A DNA stretch of 64,000 bases from Clostridium sp. CS001. Its GTDB lineage: Bacteria > Bacillota > Clostridia > Clostridiales > Clostridiaceae. The stretch spans positions 169,400-233,399 of the forward strand of contig NZ_JAIZZN010000003.1 in NCBI RefSeq assembly GCF_020443565.1, written 5' to 3'. Shown here one piece after another: positions 8,788 to 18,132 of the stretch. Numbering within the stretch: the stretch's first letter is position 1; the number at the start of each line of letters is the position of its first letter. A program made the position numbers and the translations under genes. The notes beneath the pieces were generated by a model that made no database searches, was not told the DNA's origin, and saw nothing but the letters and a program-made list of their open reading frames with translations.

Positions 8788-9801
8788 GTGGCTAAAAGTG
8801 AGAAACTTACGGGAATACAGAAGGCAGCTATATTATTTATAACCTTAGGGCCAGACGCTTCCTCAGGTATAATAAAGAAGTTGCCAGAAAAAGATATTCA
8901 AAAGATAACCTACGAAATTGCTAATATAACTTCCGTAAAATCAGAGCAAAGATTAGCAATTTTGGACGAATTTATGGGAATGAATAAAGCAAAAGATTTT
9001 CTATTAGAAGGTGGAGTAGAATATGCAAGAAATTTGCTTTCAAAAGCATTGGGTAGTCAGAGAGCAAAAGATATATTAGATAAGGTTATGGAAGAAACCC
9101 AACAGTATAGACCTTTTTCTATTGTTAGAAAAGCAGATGCACATCAGCTGCTAAACGTTATGTCTAGTGAACATCCACAAACCATAGCACTTATTATGTG
9201 TTATATGCAACCAGATAAGGCTGCGCAGATAATGTCAGAACTACCTTTGGATCTGCAAAGTGAAGTATCTTATAGAATAGCAACTATGAGTAGTATTTCT
9301 CCAATGGTTGTAAAAGAAATAGAAAAGGTTTTAAATGGTAAGTTATCTTCTGTTATTAGAACGGATAGTGCTGTCATTGGCGGAATAGATTCCTTAGTTG
9401 ATATTTTAAATCAAGTAGATAGAACCACAGAGAAGAATATTACAGAAGGTCTTGAAAGAGAAGATGCAGAACTAGCAGAAAAAATTAAAGAATCTATGTT
9501 TGTATTTGAAGATATTATTACATTAGATGATGTTTCAATACAAAGGATTTTAAGAGAAGTAGATGTTAAAGACTTGTCACTTGCATTAAAGGGATGTTCA
9601 GAAGAGGTGGCAAATAGTATATTTAAGAATCAATCTAAGAGAGCCGCAGCATCTTTGAAAGAGGATATGGAGTTCTTAGGACCTGTAAGACTTATGGATG
9701 TTGAAAAAGCACAACAAAAAATTGTTGGTATTTTAAGGCGATTAGATGAAGCAGGTGAAATTGTGCTTTCAAGAGGTGGAGAAGATGCAATTATCCTATA
9801 A
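8788..9801 (+). CDS. fliG: Flagellar motor switch protein FliG
   Basis: FliG sits on the cytoplasmic face of the MS-ring and transmits stator torque to the rotor. The 337-residue product contains the N-terminal FliF-binding domain (KLTGIQKAAILFITLGPD), the middle domain with EHPQTIALIMCYM (the EHPQ motif) and the C-terminal torque domain with MFVFEDIITLDDVSIQRILR, including charged helix residues that contact MotA. The start is GTG behind GAGAGGTG. The 3' end overlaps fliH by 17 bases. FliG is the only C-ring protein encoded in the window; FliM and FliN/FliY are not nearby. Confidence 0.97.
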   Translation: MAKSEKLTGIQKAAILFITLGPDASSGIIKKLPEKDIQKITYEIANITSVKSEQRLAILDEFMGMNKAKDFLLEGGVEYARNLLSKALGSQRAKDILDKVMEETQQYRPFSIVRKADAHQLLNVMSSEHPQTIALIMCYMQPDKAAQIMSELPLDLQSEVSYRIATMSSISPMVVKEIEKVLNGKLSSVIRTDSAVIGGIDSLVDILNQVDRTTEKNITEGLEREDAELAEKIKESMFVFEDIITLDDVSIQRILREVDVKDLSLALKGCSEEVANSIFKNQSKRAAASLKEDMEFLGPVRLMDVEKAQQKIVGILRRLDEAGEIVLSRGGEDAIIL

Positions 9802-10537
9802 TGTTATAAAAAATTCACAAATTATAGAGCAAGGTAGCAGAGAAATAAATACACATAAAAATAACGATTTCAAGGTGGCTAAGCAGGAGGAAGATCAGGG
9901 GGTTAAAGACTCTACATTAGAGAGCTTTGAAAACATTGCTAAGAATATATTAGGAAATGCAAAAAGGCAAAGTGAGGAGATCATTTCAAAGGCTTATATG
10001 GATTCAGTAGAATTAAAAGAGCAAGCCTTTGAAAGTGGTACAGAGCAAGGGTACAAAGAAGGTTACGAAATTGGCTACAATAAAGCAATGGATACAGCAA
10101 AGGATGAAGCAAAGATTGTTAAGGCAGATGCTGACTCTGTATTAATGTCTGCAAAGGAGCAGTATAATGCTTATTTAGTAGAGAAAGAACAACATATTAA
10201 AGCCTTAATTGTAAATATAGCAGAAAGTATATTAAAAAGAGAAATGAAGGAGCCAGATGCTTTAAATGAAATGATTTTTCATGTTTTAGAAGCTGAAAGA
10301 AATATAAAAACATATATTATAAAGGTTAATAATTCTCATTTTGCTATGATAAAGGATCAAATTGAAGTTTTTAAAGTTAAGCTTGCTTTTCAAGGTGATA
10401 TATTTGTTATAGAGGATAATCTTTTGGATGAGGGAACTGCTGTTATTGAGAAAGAAACAGGAAAAAGCATCGTAAGCATAGCTTATGGTATAGAAAAGAT
10501 TGTTGAAATTTTTCAGGAAGAGCAAATAAAGGCATAG
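9785..10537 (+). CDS. fliH: Flagellar assembly protein FliH
   Basis: Regulator of the export ATPase FliI and linker to the C-ring. The product is 250 residues with a charged, Gln/Lys-rich N-terminus and the GxxxG-like segment typical of FliH near residues 80-95 (AFESGTEQGYKEGYEIGYNKA), then the C-terminal FliI-binding domain homologous to the V/F-ATPase E subunit (YGIEKIVEIFQEE at the end). The ATG at 9785 is preceded by AGGTGGAG at the correct distance and lies within the 3' end of fliG; a longer frame from 9746 has no comparable ribosome site. Followed by fliI after 15 bases. Confidence 0.9.
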   Translation: MQLSYNVIKNSQIIEQGSREINTHKNNDFKVAKQEEDQGVKDSTLESFENIAKNILGNAKRQSEEIISKAYMDSVELKEQAFESGTEQGYKEGYEIGYNKAMDTAKDEAKIVKADADSVLMSAKEQYNAYLVEKEQHIKALIVNIAESILKREMKEPDALNEMIFHVLEAERNIKTYIIKVNNSHFAMIKDQIEVFKVKLAFQGDIFVIEDNLLDEGTAVIEKETGKSIVSIAYGIEKIVEIFQEEQIKA

Positions 10538-10552
10538 AAAGGCGAACCTATT

Positions 10553-11860
10553 ATGATAGCTGTAGATTTTGAGCATTTAATGAAAAAAATTCCTGGCATT
10601 AACTATACTTATTCTGAGGGTGTGGTAAAAAACGTAATAGGACTTACCATTGAAGTTCAAGGGATAACGGCATTTGTTGGTGAGGTATGTAAAATTTATA
10701 ACATATCAAATGAAGAAGTTTCATGTGAGGTTGTTGGGTTTAAAAATATGGATGTAATTCTAATGCCTCTTGGTGAACTTGTAGGAATATCTCCAGGGTG
10801 CAGAGTGGTGCCAACTGGAAATCCACTTAGTGTTAAGTGCTCAGAAGAACTTTTTGGTAAAGTCTTAGATGGGCTTGGTAATCCTTTAGATGGTAGTGAA
10901 ATTAGTAAATACACAAATTATTCTTTAAATGCAGCGCCACCAGACCCTTTAAAAAGACGCAGAATAACAGATGTTTTGCCTACAGGGGTAAGAGCTATAG
11001 ATGGATTTTTAACTTGCGGAGAAGGACAAAGAGTGGGAATATTTGCAGGTAGTGGAGTAGGTAAAAGTACAACTCTTGGAATGCTTGCAAGAGAAGCAAA
11101 AGCAGATATAAATGTAATTGCACTTATTGGAGAAAGAGGAAGAGAAGTGCGTGATTTTCTAGAAAAAGATTTAGGTGTTGAGGGAATGAAAAAGTCAATT
11201 ATAGTATGTGCAACATCTGATCAACCAGCTCTTGTAAGGTTAAAAGGTGCATTTACAGCTACAGCTATTGCAGAGTACTTTAGAGATCAAGGAAAGAAAG
11301 TCATATTAATGATGGACTCAGTAACAAGGTTTGCAATGGCACAGAGAGAAATTGGACTAGCTATAGGTGAGCCACCAGCAACTAAAGGATATACTCCTTC
11401 TGTGTTTTCAATGTTACCTAAACTAATGGAACGTAGCGGGATGTCTGACAAGGGATCTATTACAGCTTTTTATACAGTACTTGTAGATGGTGATGATTTT
11501 AATGAGCCTATAGCAGATGCTGTTCGGGGTATACTGGATGGTCATATAGTTTTATCAAGAGCATTGGCTGCAAAAAACCACTTTCCAGCTATCGATATTC
11601 TAGCTAGTATCAGTAGGTTGATGTCTGAAGTTGCTATGAAAGACCATAAGGAAGCAGCATCTATGGCAAGGGATTTAATGGCAACATATAAAGACTCCGA
11701 AGACCTTATAAATATTGGAGCTTATGTAAAGGGCAGTAGTAAAAAGATAGATAAGGCAATTCATTATAATGATAGTATAGAATCTTATTTAATTCAGGGT
11801 ATGGATGATAGTACAGACTTTGAAGTTAGTATAAATATGTTGGAAAATATGTTTAATTAA
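10553..11860 (+). CDS. fliI: Flagellum-specific export ATPase FliI
   Basis: Hexameric ATPase at the base of the flagellar type III export apparatus, related to F1 beta subunits. The 435-residue product has the Walker A motif GSGVGKST near residues 166-173, the conserved GERGREVRDF segment, the Walker B strand VILMMDSVTRFA, and the FliI/SctN signature GEPPATKGYTPSVFSMLPKL (PATKGYTPSVF region). Length matches the family. It lies between fliH and fliJ, its two binding partners, in a conserved order. Confidence 0.97.
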   Translation: MIAVDFEHLMKKIPGINYTYSEGVVKNVIGLTIEVQGITAFVGEVCKIYNISNEEVSCEVVGFKNMDVILMPLGELVGISPGCRVVPTGNPLSVKCSEELFGKVLDGLGNPLDGSEISKYTNYSLNAAPPDPLKRRRITDVLPTGVRAIDGFLTCGEGQRVGIFAGSGVGKSTTLGMLAREAKADINVIALIGERGREVRDFLEKDLGVEGMKKSIIVCATSDQPALVRLKGAFTATAIAEYFRDQGKKVILMMDSVTRFAMAQREIGLAIGEPPATKGYTPSVFSMLPKLMERSGMSDKGSITAFYTVLVDGDDFNEPIADAVRGILDGHIVLSRALAAKNHFPAIDILASISRLMSEVAMKDHKEAASMARDLMATYKDSEDLINIGAYVKGSSKKIDKAIHYNDSIESYLIQGMDDSTDFEVSINMLENMFN

Positions 11861-11895
11861 AAAAATCGAAGTACTGCAGAGAGAGGGGTTTTAAA

Positions 11896-12351
11896 TTGCC
11901 AGAAGTATATAAGTTTAGACTTCAAAAGCTTCTTGATATTAGGATGGATAGCGAAGAAAAAAGTAAACTTAAATTTAAAGAGGCGCAAAGAGAAAAGAAT
12001 TTAGTAGAAAAGCAGCTAAATGATCTAAAAGAGAATTACAAGGTGCATAGAAATATAACTACAGATGAATCAATTATTCATCAAAAAATCAAACAGAACT
12101 ACTTAAATGCTATAAATTTCTCAATCAATGAAACTACAGCAGTATTAAGGGATAAAAATATAACACTTGATGAAAAGAGAGAAAACTTAAAAAAATGTCA
12201 AGTAGAAAAGAAAACTGTTGAAATTTTAAAAGAAAAGCAGGTAAGTGCTTTTATAAAAGAGCAAAATTCAATAGAACAAAAGGCTAATGATGAGTTCGCT
12301 CTTTATGCATTTATTAGAAAGAACCATATGGGAAGGGAGGTGAAAAAATAA
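11896..12351 (+). CDS. fliJ: Flagellar export chaperone FliJ
   Basis: FliJ is the central stalk of the export ATPase, like the gamma subunit of F1. The 151-residue product starts with the family hallmark (YKFRLQKLLDIRMDSEEKSK) and continues as one long antiparallel coiled coil rich in Lys, Glu and Gln. The start codon is TTG, seven bases after GAGAGGGG. The stop and the fliK ATG overlap in TAATG. Bacillus has ylxF (motE) between fliJ and fliK; here there is none. Confidence 0.88.
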   Translation: MPEVYKFRLQKLLDIRMDSEEKSKLKFKEAQREKNLVEKQLNDLKENYKVHRNITTDESIIHQKIKQNYLNAINFSINETTAVLRDKNITLDEKRENLKKCQVEKKTVEILKEKQVSAFIKEQNSIEQKANDEFALYAFIRKNHMGREVKK

Positions 12352-13793
12352 TGAAAGTAGATATTAATGTAATTGCAAATAATATTCCGAAAAAACTAGA
12401 TAATCCAAAGTCAACAAGCAAAAAAGATGAGTTTAAGAAAATTCTAGACAACCATGAAATGCAATCTAAGAATTCTTCAAATGAAAATGTTGATGAAAAG
12501 TACAATAAAGATGTTGCTAAAAGAGATGGTAAGGATTTGGGAAAAACTAACTTGAAAAACTTAGACAATGAAAATCAAAATGTTAAAACTGAGAAAACTG
12601 CTGTAGATGAAAGTGAAGAAATGGAACCAGTTAACACAAAAGAAAATAGCAAGATAGGTTCAGAGATATTGAGCTTTTTAAAACAATCTATTGATGAGCT
12701 AACGAAAGGCACTGATAAATCTTCAGAAGAATTATTAGGCGTAGGTAAAGCTACTGACGAAATGACACAAATCCAGCAGTTGCTGCAATCCTTACTTACT
12801 ATGTTTCAAAAATTTAATGATACCACCGCAACTAAAGATCAAGATACTAAAAGTGGTACTGTTAATCTAGAACAATTAGTAGGTGGAGAAAAGGTAATCA
12901 CAGATACAAAAGGTTTACTAAAAAACAGTCTTAATGAAATGGTGACACTGTTAGAAAGTTCTAAAGAGAACAGCCAGGTATCGTCTCAAATAATTGATGT
13001 GCTCCAAAAACTTATGACGAAAGTAGAACAGGTAGAGGGAGATTTGAATTTATTTAAAATTCCTAAGTTTGAAACTTTAAGCGCAAGTAGTGAAGACAAA
13101 TCAATAAAAGACAACCTACTACAAAAGATAATTGATCAAGGTAATAAAGTAGTTTCTGAAATTTTACCTAATTCTCAAATGCAAAATTCTGGTGATTCTA
13201 AAAGTGATAAGAAGTCGTCAGGAAATAGTTTTTTTGAAGAGAAATTTCTTAATAATTTAATTGGCGAAGATAAAGAAGAGCCTAAAATATCAAAAGTAGT
13301 TAACTTTATGAATCAATTTGAATCTGTAAAAACTCTAGAAACATCTAAGGTTCAAGCTACAAACCTAGTTATTGATAAAAGTAATGTTGGAGCAGATGTA
13401 ATTAAAACCATAAAATTTATGGAAATTAATAATATTAAGGATTTAACAGTAAAAATGAATCCTAAAGAACTTGGAGAAATCACCATAAAGATTGTTGTGG
13501 AAAGCGGTGTAATGAAGGCTAGTATATCAGCTCAAAACAAGGAGACTTATAATTTATTAAATCAAAACATTCAAGACATTGGTGATAAGTTAAAAAATAT
13601 GGATATTAAGATTCAAAGCTTAGATATAAATATTTATGAGGATTCAACCTTCTTTAGTAAAGACTCTAATGAAAAAAATAATCAAAGACAACAAAATAAA
13701 AACACAGATAAAAATGTAGGCTTAGAAGAAGATGATGTTTTCTTAGGTAATAACTACGTTATGGAAGAAAGTCAGGTAAATAAATTTGTTTAA
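12351..13793 (+). CDS. fliK: Flagellar hook-length control protein FliK
   Basis: Secreted molecular ruler that sets hook length and switches the export gate to filament substrates through FlhB. The 480-residue product has a long low-complexity N-terminal part rich in Lys, Asp, Asn and Ser (about residues 1-330) and the conserved C-terminal Flg_hook domain at about 340-435 (LTVKMNPKELGEITIKIVVE, then KLKNMDIKIQSLDINI). The tail is polar. It begins inside the fliJ stop. The N-terminal variability is usual, so identification rests on the C-terminal domain and gene order before flgD. Confidence 0.92.
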   Translation: MKVDINVIANNIPKKLDNPKSTSKKDEFKKILDNHEMQSKNSSNENVDEKYNKDVAKRDGKDLGKTNLKNLDNENQNVKTEKTAVDESEEMEPVNTKENSKIGSEILSFLKQSIDELTKGTDKSSEELLGVGKATDEMTQIQQLLQSLLTMFQKFNDTTATKDQDTKSGTVNLEQLVGGEKVITDTKGLLKNSLNEMVTLLESSKENSQVSSQIIDVLQKLMTKVEQVEGDLNLFKIPKFETLSASSEDKSIKDNLLQKIIDQGNKVVSEILPNSQMQNSGDSKSDKKSSGNSFFEEKFLNNLIGEDKEEPKISKVVNFMNQFESVKTLETSKVQATNLVIDKSNVGADVIKTIKFMEINNIKDLTVKMNPKELGEITIKIVVESGVMKASISAQNKETYNLLNQNIQDIGDKLKNMDIKIQSLDINIYEDSTFFSKDSNEKNNQRQQNKNTDKNVGLEEDDVFLGNNYVMEESQVNKFV

Positions 13794-13840
13794 AAACAAT
13801 TTAATAGCTTGTACCTTATGTATGCAAAGGAGTGATAAAT

Positions 13841-14515
13841 ATGGGTACTGAAATTCTTGAAACGAGATCAGAAGCGGAACTAGCGGCAAGGGCAACACAA
13901 AGGGGTACTAGGATTGTAAAGAAAGGTCAAGAAATGGATAAAAACTCTTTTTTAAGAATTCTTTCTGCAGAGCTTTCAAACCAAGATCCAACTAAGGGTA
14001 AGGATGGTACAGAATTTGTATCTCAATTGGCCCAATTTGCGGCATTAGAGCAGATGACAAATTTAAATAGCACTGTAGCTTTTTCAACATCTTCTTCACT
14101 AGTGGGTAAAATGGTAGCGCTTAGCTCTTACGATGCAAAAGGAATGCAACATGGAGGCATTGTGAAGGCTGTGTTTAAAGAAGCAGGTGTAACGAAACTC
14201 GCAGTGCAACTTACAGATGGAACTATGAAAGACTTCCCAGCTGATGCTTTGTCTGATATTTTGGATGTACCAGACTATAGGTTAGATTACATTAATGGCA
14301 ATGCAAGTTTTTCAAGTGCAGTAAGCTTAATGGGAAAGCAGATTGAAGCAGTTGTGCAAGAAGGTGTGGATGGAAAGGATACAAAAAACTATGCTGGAAC
14401 AGTTAAAAGCGTCTTTAGAGATGCAACTGGTACTAATTTAACTATTGCATGGCAGGAAAATGGACAAGAAGTTACCCAAAATGTAAATTTCAACAATATA
14501 GTAAAAGTTCAATAA
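13841..14515 (+). CDS. flgD: Hook capping/scaffolding protein FlgD
   Basis: FlgD forms the cap on which hook subunits polymerise. The 224-residue product has the characteristic N-terminal segment (DKNSFLRILSAELSNQDPT, then FVSQLAQFAALEQM) that defines FlgD, followed by a beta-rich domain. I choose ATG at 13841, eight bases after AAAGGAG; a GTG at 13832 overlaps that site. It stands between fliK and the small flagellar operon gene at 14548, as expected for hook genes. Confidence 0.94.
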   Translation: MGTEILETRSEAELAARATQRGTRIVKKGQEMDKNSFLRILSAELSNQDPTKGKDGTEFVSQLAQFAALEQMTNLNSTVAFSTSSSLVGKMVALSSYDAKGMQHGGIVKAVFKEAGVTKLAVQLTDGTMKDFPADALSDILDVPDYRLDYINGNASFSSAVSLMGKQIEAVVQEGVDGKDTKNYAGTVKSVFRDATGTNLTIAWQENGQEVTQNVNFNNIVKVQ

Positions 14516-14547
14516 AAAGTACCTAATGGGAATAGTAAGGTGATATT

Positions 14548-14949
14548 ATGTCATATCGAGTGATAAATGGTAAACTGTACGATGCAAAGGATTTTTCTGA
14601 TTTTTCATATGGAAACTTACAGAAAAATAGGGTTAAAGATAACAAAGAAATTACTGATTTTAAACAAATTTTAGATAAGCAGATTAAAAAAGAAGAGTCC
14701 TTTACCATATCAGCCCATGCAGCACAGAGATTAAGCAGTAGAAATATTACTTTAGATCATGGAGATATGGAAAAAATCAACAAAGGGATAAATATGGCCT
14801 CTGAAAAGGGTGCTAAGGAATCACTGATATTATATAAAGATGTTATCTTAGTTGCAAGCATTAAGAATAGAACTATTATAACTGCTTTAGATAAAAATCA
14901 AAGTGAAGGAAATGTAATAACAAACATAGATAGTGTAGTTTTATTGTAA
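14548..14949 (+). CDS. TIGR02530-type flagellar operon protein
   Basis: Small conserved protein of unknown biochemical role found between flgD and flgE in many Firmicutes. The 133-residue product has the family core AQRLSSRNITL followed by a helix (EKINKGINMASEKG) and a short beta hairpin (VILVASIKNRTIITALD). The N-terminal part is basic and probably unstructured. It has no signal peptide or membrane segment, so it is likely a cytoplasmic assembly factor. The assignment to TIGR02530 is from memory of the family and gene position. Confidence 0.78.
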   Translation: MSYRVINGKLYDAKDFSDFSYGNLQKNRVKDNKEITDFKQILDKQIKKEESFTISAHAAQRLSSRNITLDHGDMEKINKGINMASEKGAKESLILYKDVILVASIKNRTIITALDKNQSEGNVITNIDSVVLL

Positions 14950-15093
14950 GCTGGACCATTTTGGAGGCTTAGCTTTGTGGAAAGATAGAAGCAAAGTAAC
15001 TATTGTAACTATAGTTTTAAAATAGAATTTCATTATAAAATTTTTATAGAAATATTTTCAGTAAAACTCAAACATAAAAGTGGAGGTAATATT

Positions 15094-16278
15094 ATGCTAA
15101 GATCATTATATTCTGGTATAAGCGGAATGAAAGCAAATCAAGTCAAATTAGACGTTATAGGAAATAATATAGCTAACGTTGGAACTACAGCATTTAAGGG
15201 TTCAAGAGTTAGATTTCAAGACATGGTAAGTCAAAGTATGTCTCAAGCCTTAGCTCCTGGAGCAAATCAAGGTGGAGTTAATGCAAGACAAGTAGGTCTT
15301 GGTGTACAAGTTGCAGGGATTGATACTATGGTAGGGCAAGGTATGATGCAACCAACATCTAGAAATTTGGATGTTGCTATGGATGGTGAAGGGTACTTAA
15401 TGGTGGCTAAAGGGTTAGTTCCCAAAGGTGAGGCTGAGAGGAGTATAAATCCAGATCAAATAGCAGCTGCAGAAGAAACAATTGAATCATCAAAGGATAA
15501 AAAACTTAATGAAAAAAAAGGGGTTCAGCTAAATCCTGATTATACAGTAAATGATTCCAATGGGTTAACAATATCTTATACAAGAGACGGAGCTTTAACC
15601 CTAGATAATGAAGGAAACTTACTGAATTCTGACGGATTAAGAATACTCGGATACGCTGTTAATGATGGAAAAAATACAAGTTTAGATTATGATAAAAATG
15701 GTAAGCCAATTTTAACTTACGCTAATGCAGATAGTCCAACCATATTTACAAGCCACATATTAGTACCTCTGGTTATACCAGAAAAGATTTTTGTTCCAGC
15801 AGTAGAGGAGATTCCTGGACCACCTATTATTCCAGCTACAGAAGCGACATTTTCTAGAATTAGAACTTTTTCTATAGAAAAGGATGGGATGATAAAAGCA
15901 GTTTTAGACAGTGGTAAAGTTGCAATACTAGGACAAGTAGCGGTTGCTTCATTTAAGAATCCTGCTGGATTATCTAAAGTTGGAGGTAATATATACGCAA
16001 ATACCTCAAACTCGGGTGCTGCAGTGGTAAGGACAGGAAAGGGCGCACTTCCTGATGACGTTGATCCTGAAAGCTTCGATCCTGAGGATCCTAAATACGT
16101 TACAGACAATGGCATGGGCTACGGTGACATGCTTCAAGGAATGCTTGAAATGTCAAACGTTGACCTAGCTGAGCAATTTACAGATATGATTGTTGCAAGT
16201 AGAGCTTTCCAAGCAGCAGGTAAGACAATTACCACTGGGGATGAAATACTACAAGACATAATAAATCTGAAAAGATAG
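15094..16278 (+). CDS. flgE: Flagellar hook protein FlgE
   Basis: Subunit of the flexible hook joining rod and filament. The 394-residue product opens with the hook/rod signature (MLRSLYSGISGMKANQVKLD and GNNIANVGTTAFKGSRVRF), carries FlgE core beta domains in the middle, and ends with the family helix (LAEQFTDMIVASRAFQAAGKTITTGDEILQ region). It is preceded by a 144-base gap with an AT-rich palindrome and by the ribosome site AAGTGGAGGT. A perfect 12-bp inverted repeat follows the gene. Length is in the normal range for short clostridial FlgE. Confidence 0.95.
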   Translation: MLRSLYSGISGMKANQVKLDVIGNNIANVGTTAFKGSRVRFQDMVSQSMSQALAPGANQGGVNARQVGLGVQVAGIDTMVGQGMMQPTSRNLDVAMDGEGYLMVAKGLVPKGEAERSINPDQIAAAEETIESSKDKKLNEKKGVQLNPDYTVNDSNGLTISYTRDGALTLDNEGNLLNSDGLRILGYAVNDGKNTSLDYDKNGKPILTYANADSPTIFTSHILVPLVIPEKIFVPAVEEIPGPPIIPATEATFSRIRTFSIEKDGMIKAVLDSGKVAILGQVAVASFKNPAGLSKVGGNIYANTSNSGAAVVRTGKGALPDDVDPESFDPEDPKYVTDNGMGYGDMLQGMLEMSNVDLAEQFTDMIVASRAFQAAGKTITTGDEILQDIINLKR

Positions 16279-16310
16279 TAGTAACATGAAATTTTAAAGT
16301 GAATTTGTGT

Positions 16311-16343
16311 TAAGTCTCAAATGCTACAAGTATTTGAGACTTA
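16311..16343 (+). repeat. Perfect 12-bp inverted repeat between flgE and flbD
   Basis: TAAGTCTCAAAT (16311-16322) is the exact reverse complement of ATTTGAGACTTA (16332-16343), with a 9-base loop. The stem is followed by CCAAATTCTTTT, which is a weak T-tract, so it could act as a partial terminator or an RNA processing or stability element between the hook gene and the stator/export genes. Confidence 0.7.
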
Positions 16344-16389
16344 CCAAATTCTTTTAATTTATAATACATATTAGATAATAGGAGGGGCT

Positions 16390-16581
16390 ATGATAAAATT
16401 AACAGGTTTAAATAAAGAAGGATTTGTTTTAAACGCTGAAATTATTGAAAAAATAGAAGTGGTGCCTGAAACATTAATAACGCTTATAAATGGAAAGAAG
16501 TATCTGGTGCTCGAGAGTACAGAACAAGTAATTAAGGAAGTTATAGATTATAAAAAGAAGATATTTGCAGGTAGGTTATAG
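16390..16581 (+). CDS. flbD: FlbD/SwrD family flagellar protein
   Basis: A 63-residue protein (MIKLTGLNKEGFVLNAEIIE at the N-terminus, then VVPETLITLINGKKYLVLES) that matches the FlbD family, called SwrD in Bacillus subtilis, where it increases motor torque for swarming. It is all beta strand with a C-terminal helix and has no membrane segment. A GGAGGGGC ribosome site precedes the ATG. It sits just upstream of motA-motB, which fits a stator-related role better than in species where motAB are elsewhere. Confidence 0.88.
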   Translation: MIKLTGLNKEGFVLNAEIIEKIEVVPETLITLINGKKYLVLESTEQVIKEVIDYKKKIFAGRL

Positions 16582-16592
16582 GAGGAAGTTAC

Positions 16593-17405
16593 ATGAAAAA
16601 ACATGATATTTTGACCAGTATTGGTGTTGCAATAGGAATCGTGCTGATTGTATGGGGTATGTCGGCTGGTGGAGCTAACTTAAGGATATTTTATGACTTC
16701 GCATCAATATTAATTACAGTAGGGGGCTCATTTGCTGCACTTCTCATAGCATACCCTATCTCAGCAATGAAAAGAGTAATGACAGTTACGCTGCAATCAT
16801 TTAAAGAGAGTACAATGTCTAGCACAGAAATTATTGATAGCTTCACAAATTTATCTAAAAAGGCAAGAAGAGAAGGGCTTTTATCTCTTGAAGATGAAAT
16901 GGCTCAATTAACAAATGAATTTCTGAAAAAGGGACTTCAAATGGTGGTTGATGGTCTTGAACCAGAAACAATAAAGGAAATCATGGAACTAGAAATAGGT
17001 GAAATGGAAAGACGTCATACTGATGGCGCTAACATGTTAAAAGCTTGGGCAGCTTATGCACCTGCATTTGGTATGATTGGTACTCTTATAGGACTTATTC
17101 AGATGCTTGCAAATTTAAGTGACTCTTCTGCATTAGCTTCTGGTATGGGAAAAGCATTAATAACTACGTTTTATGGAGCACTACTTGCAAATTTAATATT
17201 AATACCTATGGCGCAAAACTTAAATTATAAATCAACTATTGAAGTAAATGCTAGGGAAATGATGCTTGAGGGAATACTTGCAATTCAATCTGGAGTTAAT
17301 CCAAGGATTGTTGAAGAAAAGTTAACGTCTTATTTATCACCATATGACAGGTTAAAGTTTCTTGAAGCACAAGCAAAAACAGCTGGGGTGACAGATAATG
17401 TCTAG
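16593..17405 (+). CDS. motA: Flagellar stator protein MotA
   Basis: Proton (or sodium) channel component of the stator. The 270-residue product has four membrane segments: about residues 10-28, 33-53, 148-170 and 180-202. The cytoplasmic loop between the second and third contains the charged residues that engage FliG. The motif YAPAFGMIGTLIGLIQML in segment three and the C-terminal LEGILAIQSGVNPRIVEEKL are typical. The 3' end overlaps motB by eight bases, so the pair is translationally coupled at stoichiometric ratio. Confidence 0.96.
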   Translation: MKKHDILTSIGVAIGIVLIVWGMSAGGANLRIFYDFASILITVGGSFAALLIAYPISAMKRVMTVTLQSFKESTMSSTEIIDSFTNLSKKARREGLLSLEDEMAQLTNEFLKKGLQMVVDGLEPETIKEIMELEIGEMERRHTDGANMLKAWAAYAPAFGMIGTLIGLIQMLANLSDSSALASGMGKALITTFYGALLANLILIPMAQNLNYKSTIEVNAREMMLEGILAIQSGVNPRIVEEKLTSYLSPYDRLKFLEAQAKTAGVTDNV

Positions 17406-18132
17406 AAAAAAAGGTGCTAAAGAGGAGATGCGAACAGATGCTTGGATAGCTACCTTTTCAGATACTATGACACTTCTTCTAACCTTCTTCGTGTTATTAT
17501 ATTCCTTTTCAACAGTTGATGCTGCAAAGTTCAAACAAATCGCGTCTTCTCTTCAATCTGTTTTAACAGGTGAAACTGGAAAGAGTATTTTAGATTTCAA
17601 TGTAAAAACTGGAGAAGTTCCATTAGTAGGGGAGCCAATTCCAACTACTAACGCTAATAATGATACTGAGGATATATATGAAAAGGTTCAAAGCTTCATA
17701 AAAGACAAAAAGTTAGAATCAACAGTAGTGATAAAGTCTGACAATAGAGGTGTTATCATTCAACTTAGGGAAAACATTTTATTTGAAAGTGGAAAAGCAG
17801 AGATTATAGATAAGAGTAAACCAGTTTTAAATTCAATAAATGGATTAATAGCTACTTTCCCGAATGATGTTGTAATTGAAGGGCACACTGATAATATTCC
17901 CATTAGCAATTACGAATATAACAATAACTGGCAACTATCTTCTGCTAGGGCTTTAAATGTGCTTGAGTATTTTGTAAGCATAAAAGGCCAAGTTCTTCCA
18001 AAAAGGTTTAGTTCTGTTGCATATGGTGAATACAGGCCTATTGTAGCTAATAATAACGATGTAAACAGAGCTTTAAACAGAAGAGTAAATATTTTAATTG
18101 TTGCAAATGAAAAGGAGGCCACTAAAAAATGA
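17398..18132 (+). CDS. motB: Flagellar stator protein MotB
   Basis: Stator subunit that conducts ions with MotA and anchors to peptidoglycan. The 244-residue product has one N-terminal membrane helix with the essential aspartate at residue 22 in WIATFSDTMTLLLTFF, a linker/plug region, and a C-terminal OmpA-like domain with VVIEGHTDNIPI and NNWQLSSARALNVLEYF. Sequence alone does not settle proton versus sodium specificity. It overlaps motA at the start and fliL (ATGA) at the end. Confidence 0.96.
   Translation: MSRKKGAKEEMRTDAWIATFSDTMTLLLTFFVLLYSFSTVDAAKFKQIASSLQSVLTGETGKSILDFNVKTGEVPLVGEPIPTTNANNDTEDIYEKVQSFIKDKKLESTVVIKSDNRGVIIQLRENILFESGKAEIIDKSKPVLNSINGLIATFPNDVVIEGHTDNIPISNYEYNNNWQLSSARALNVLEYFVSIKGQVLPKRFSSVAYGEYRPIVANNNDVNRALNRRVNILIVANEKEATKK

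Noticed and set aside
9746..9784. Longer fliH start at 9746
   Set aside because: It lies deep in fliG without a ribosome site, while ATG 9785 follows AGGTGGAG.
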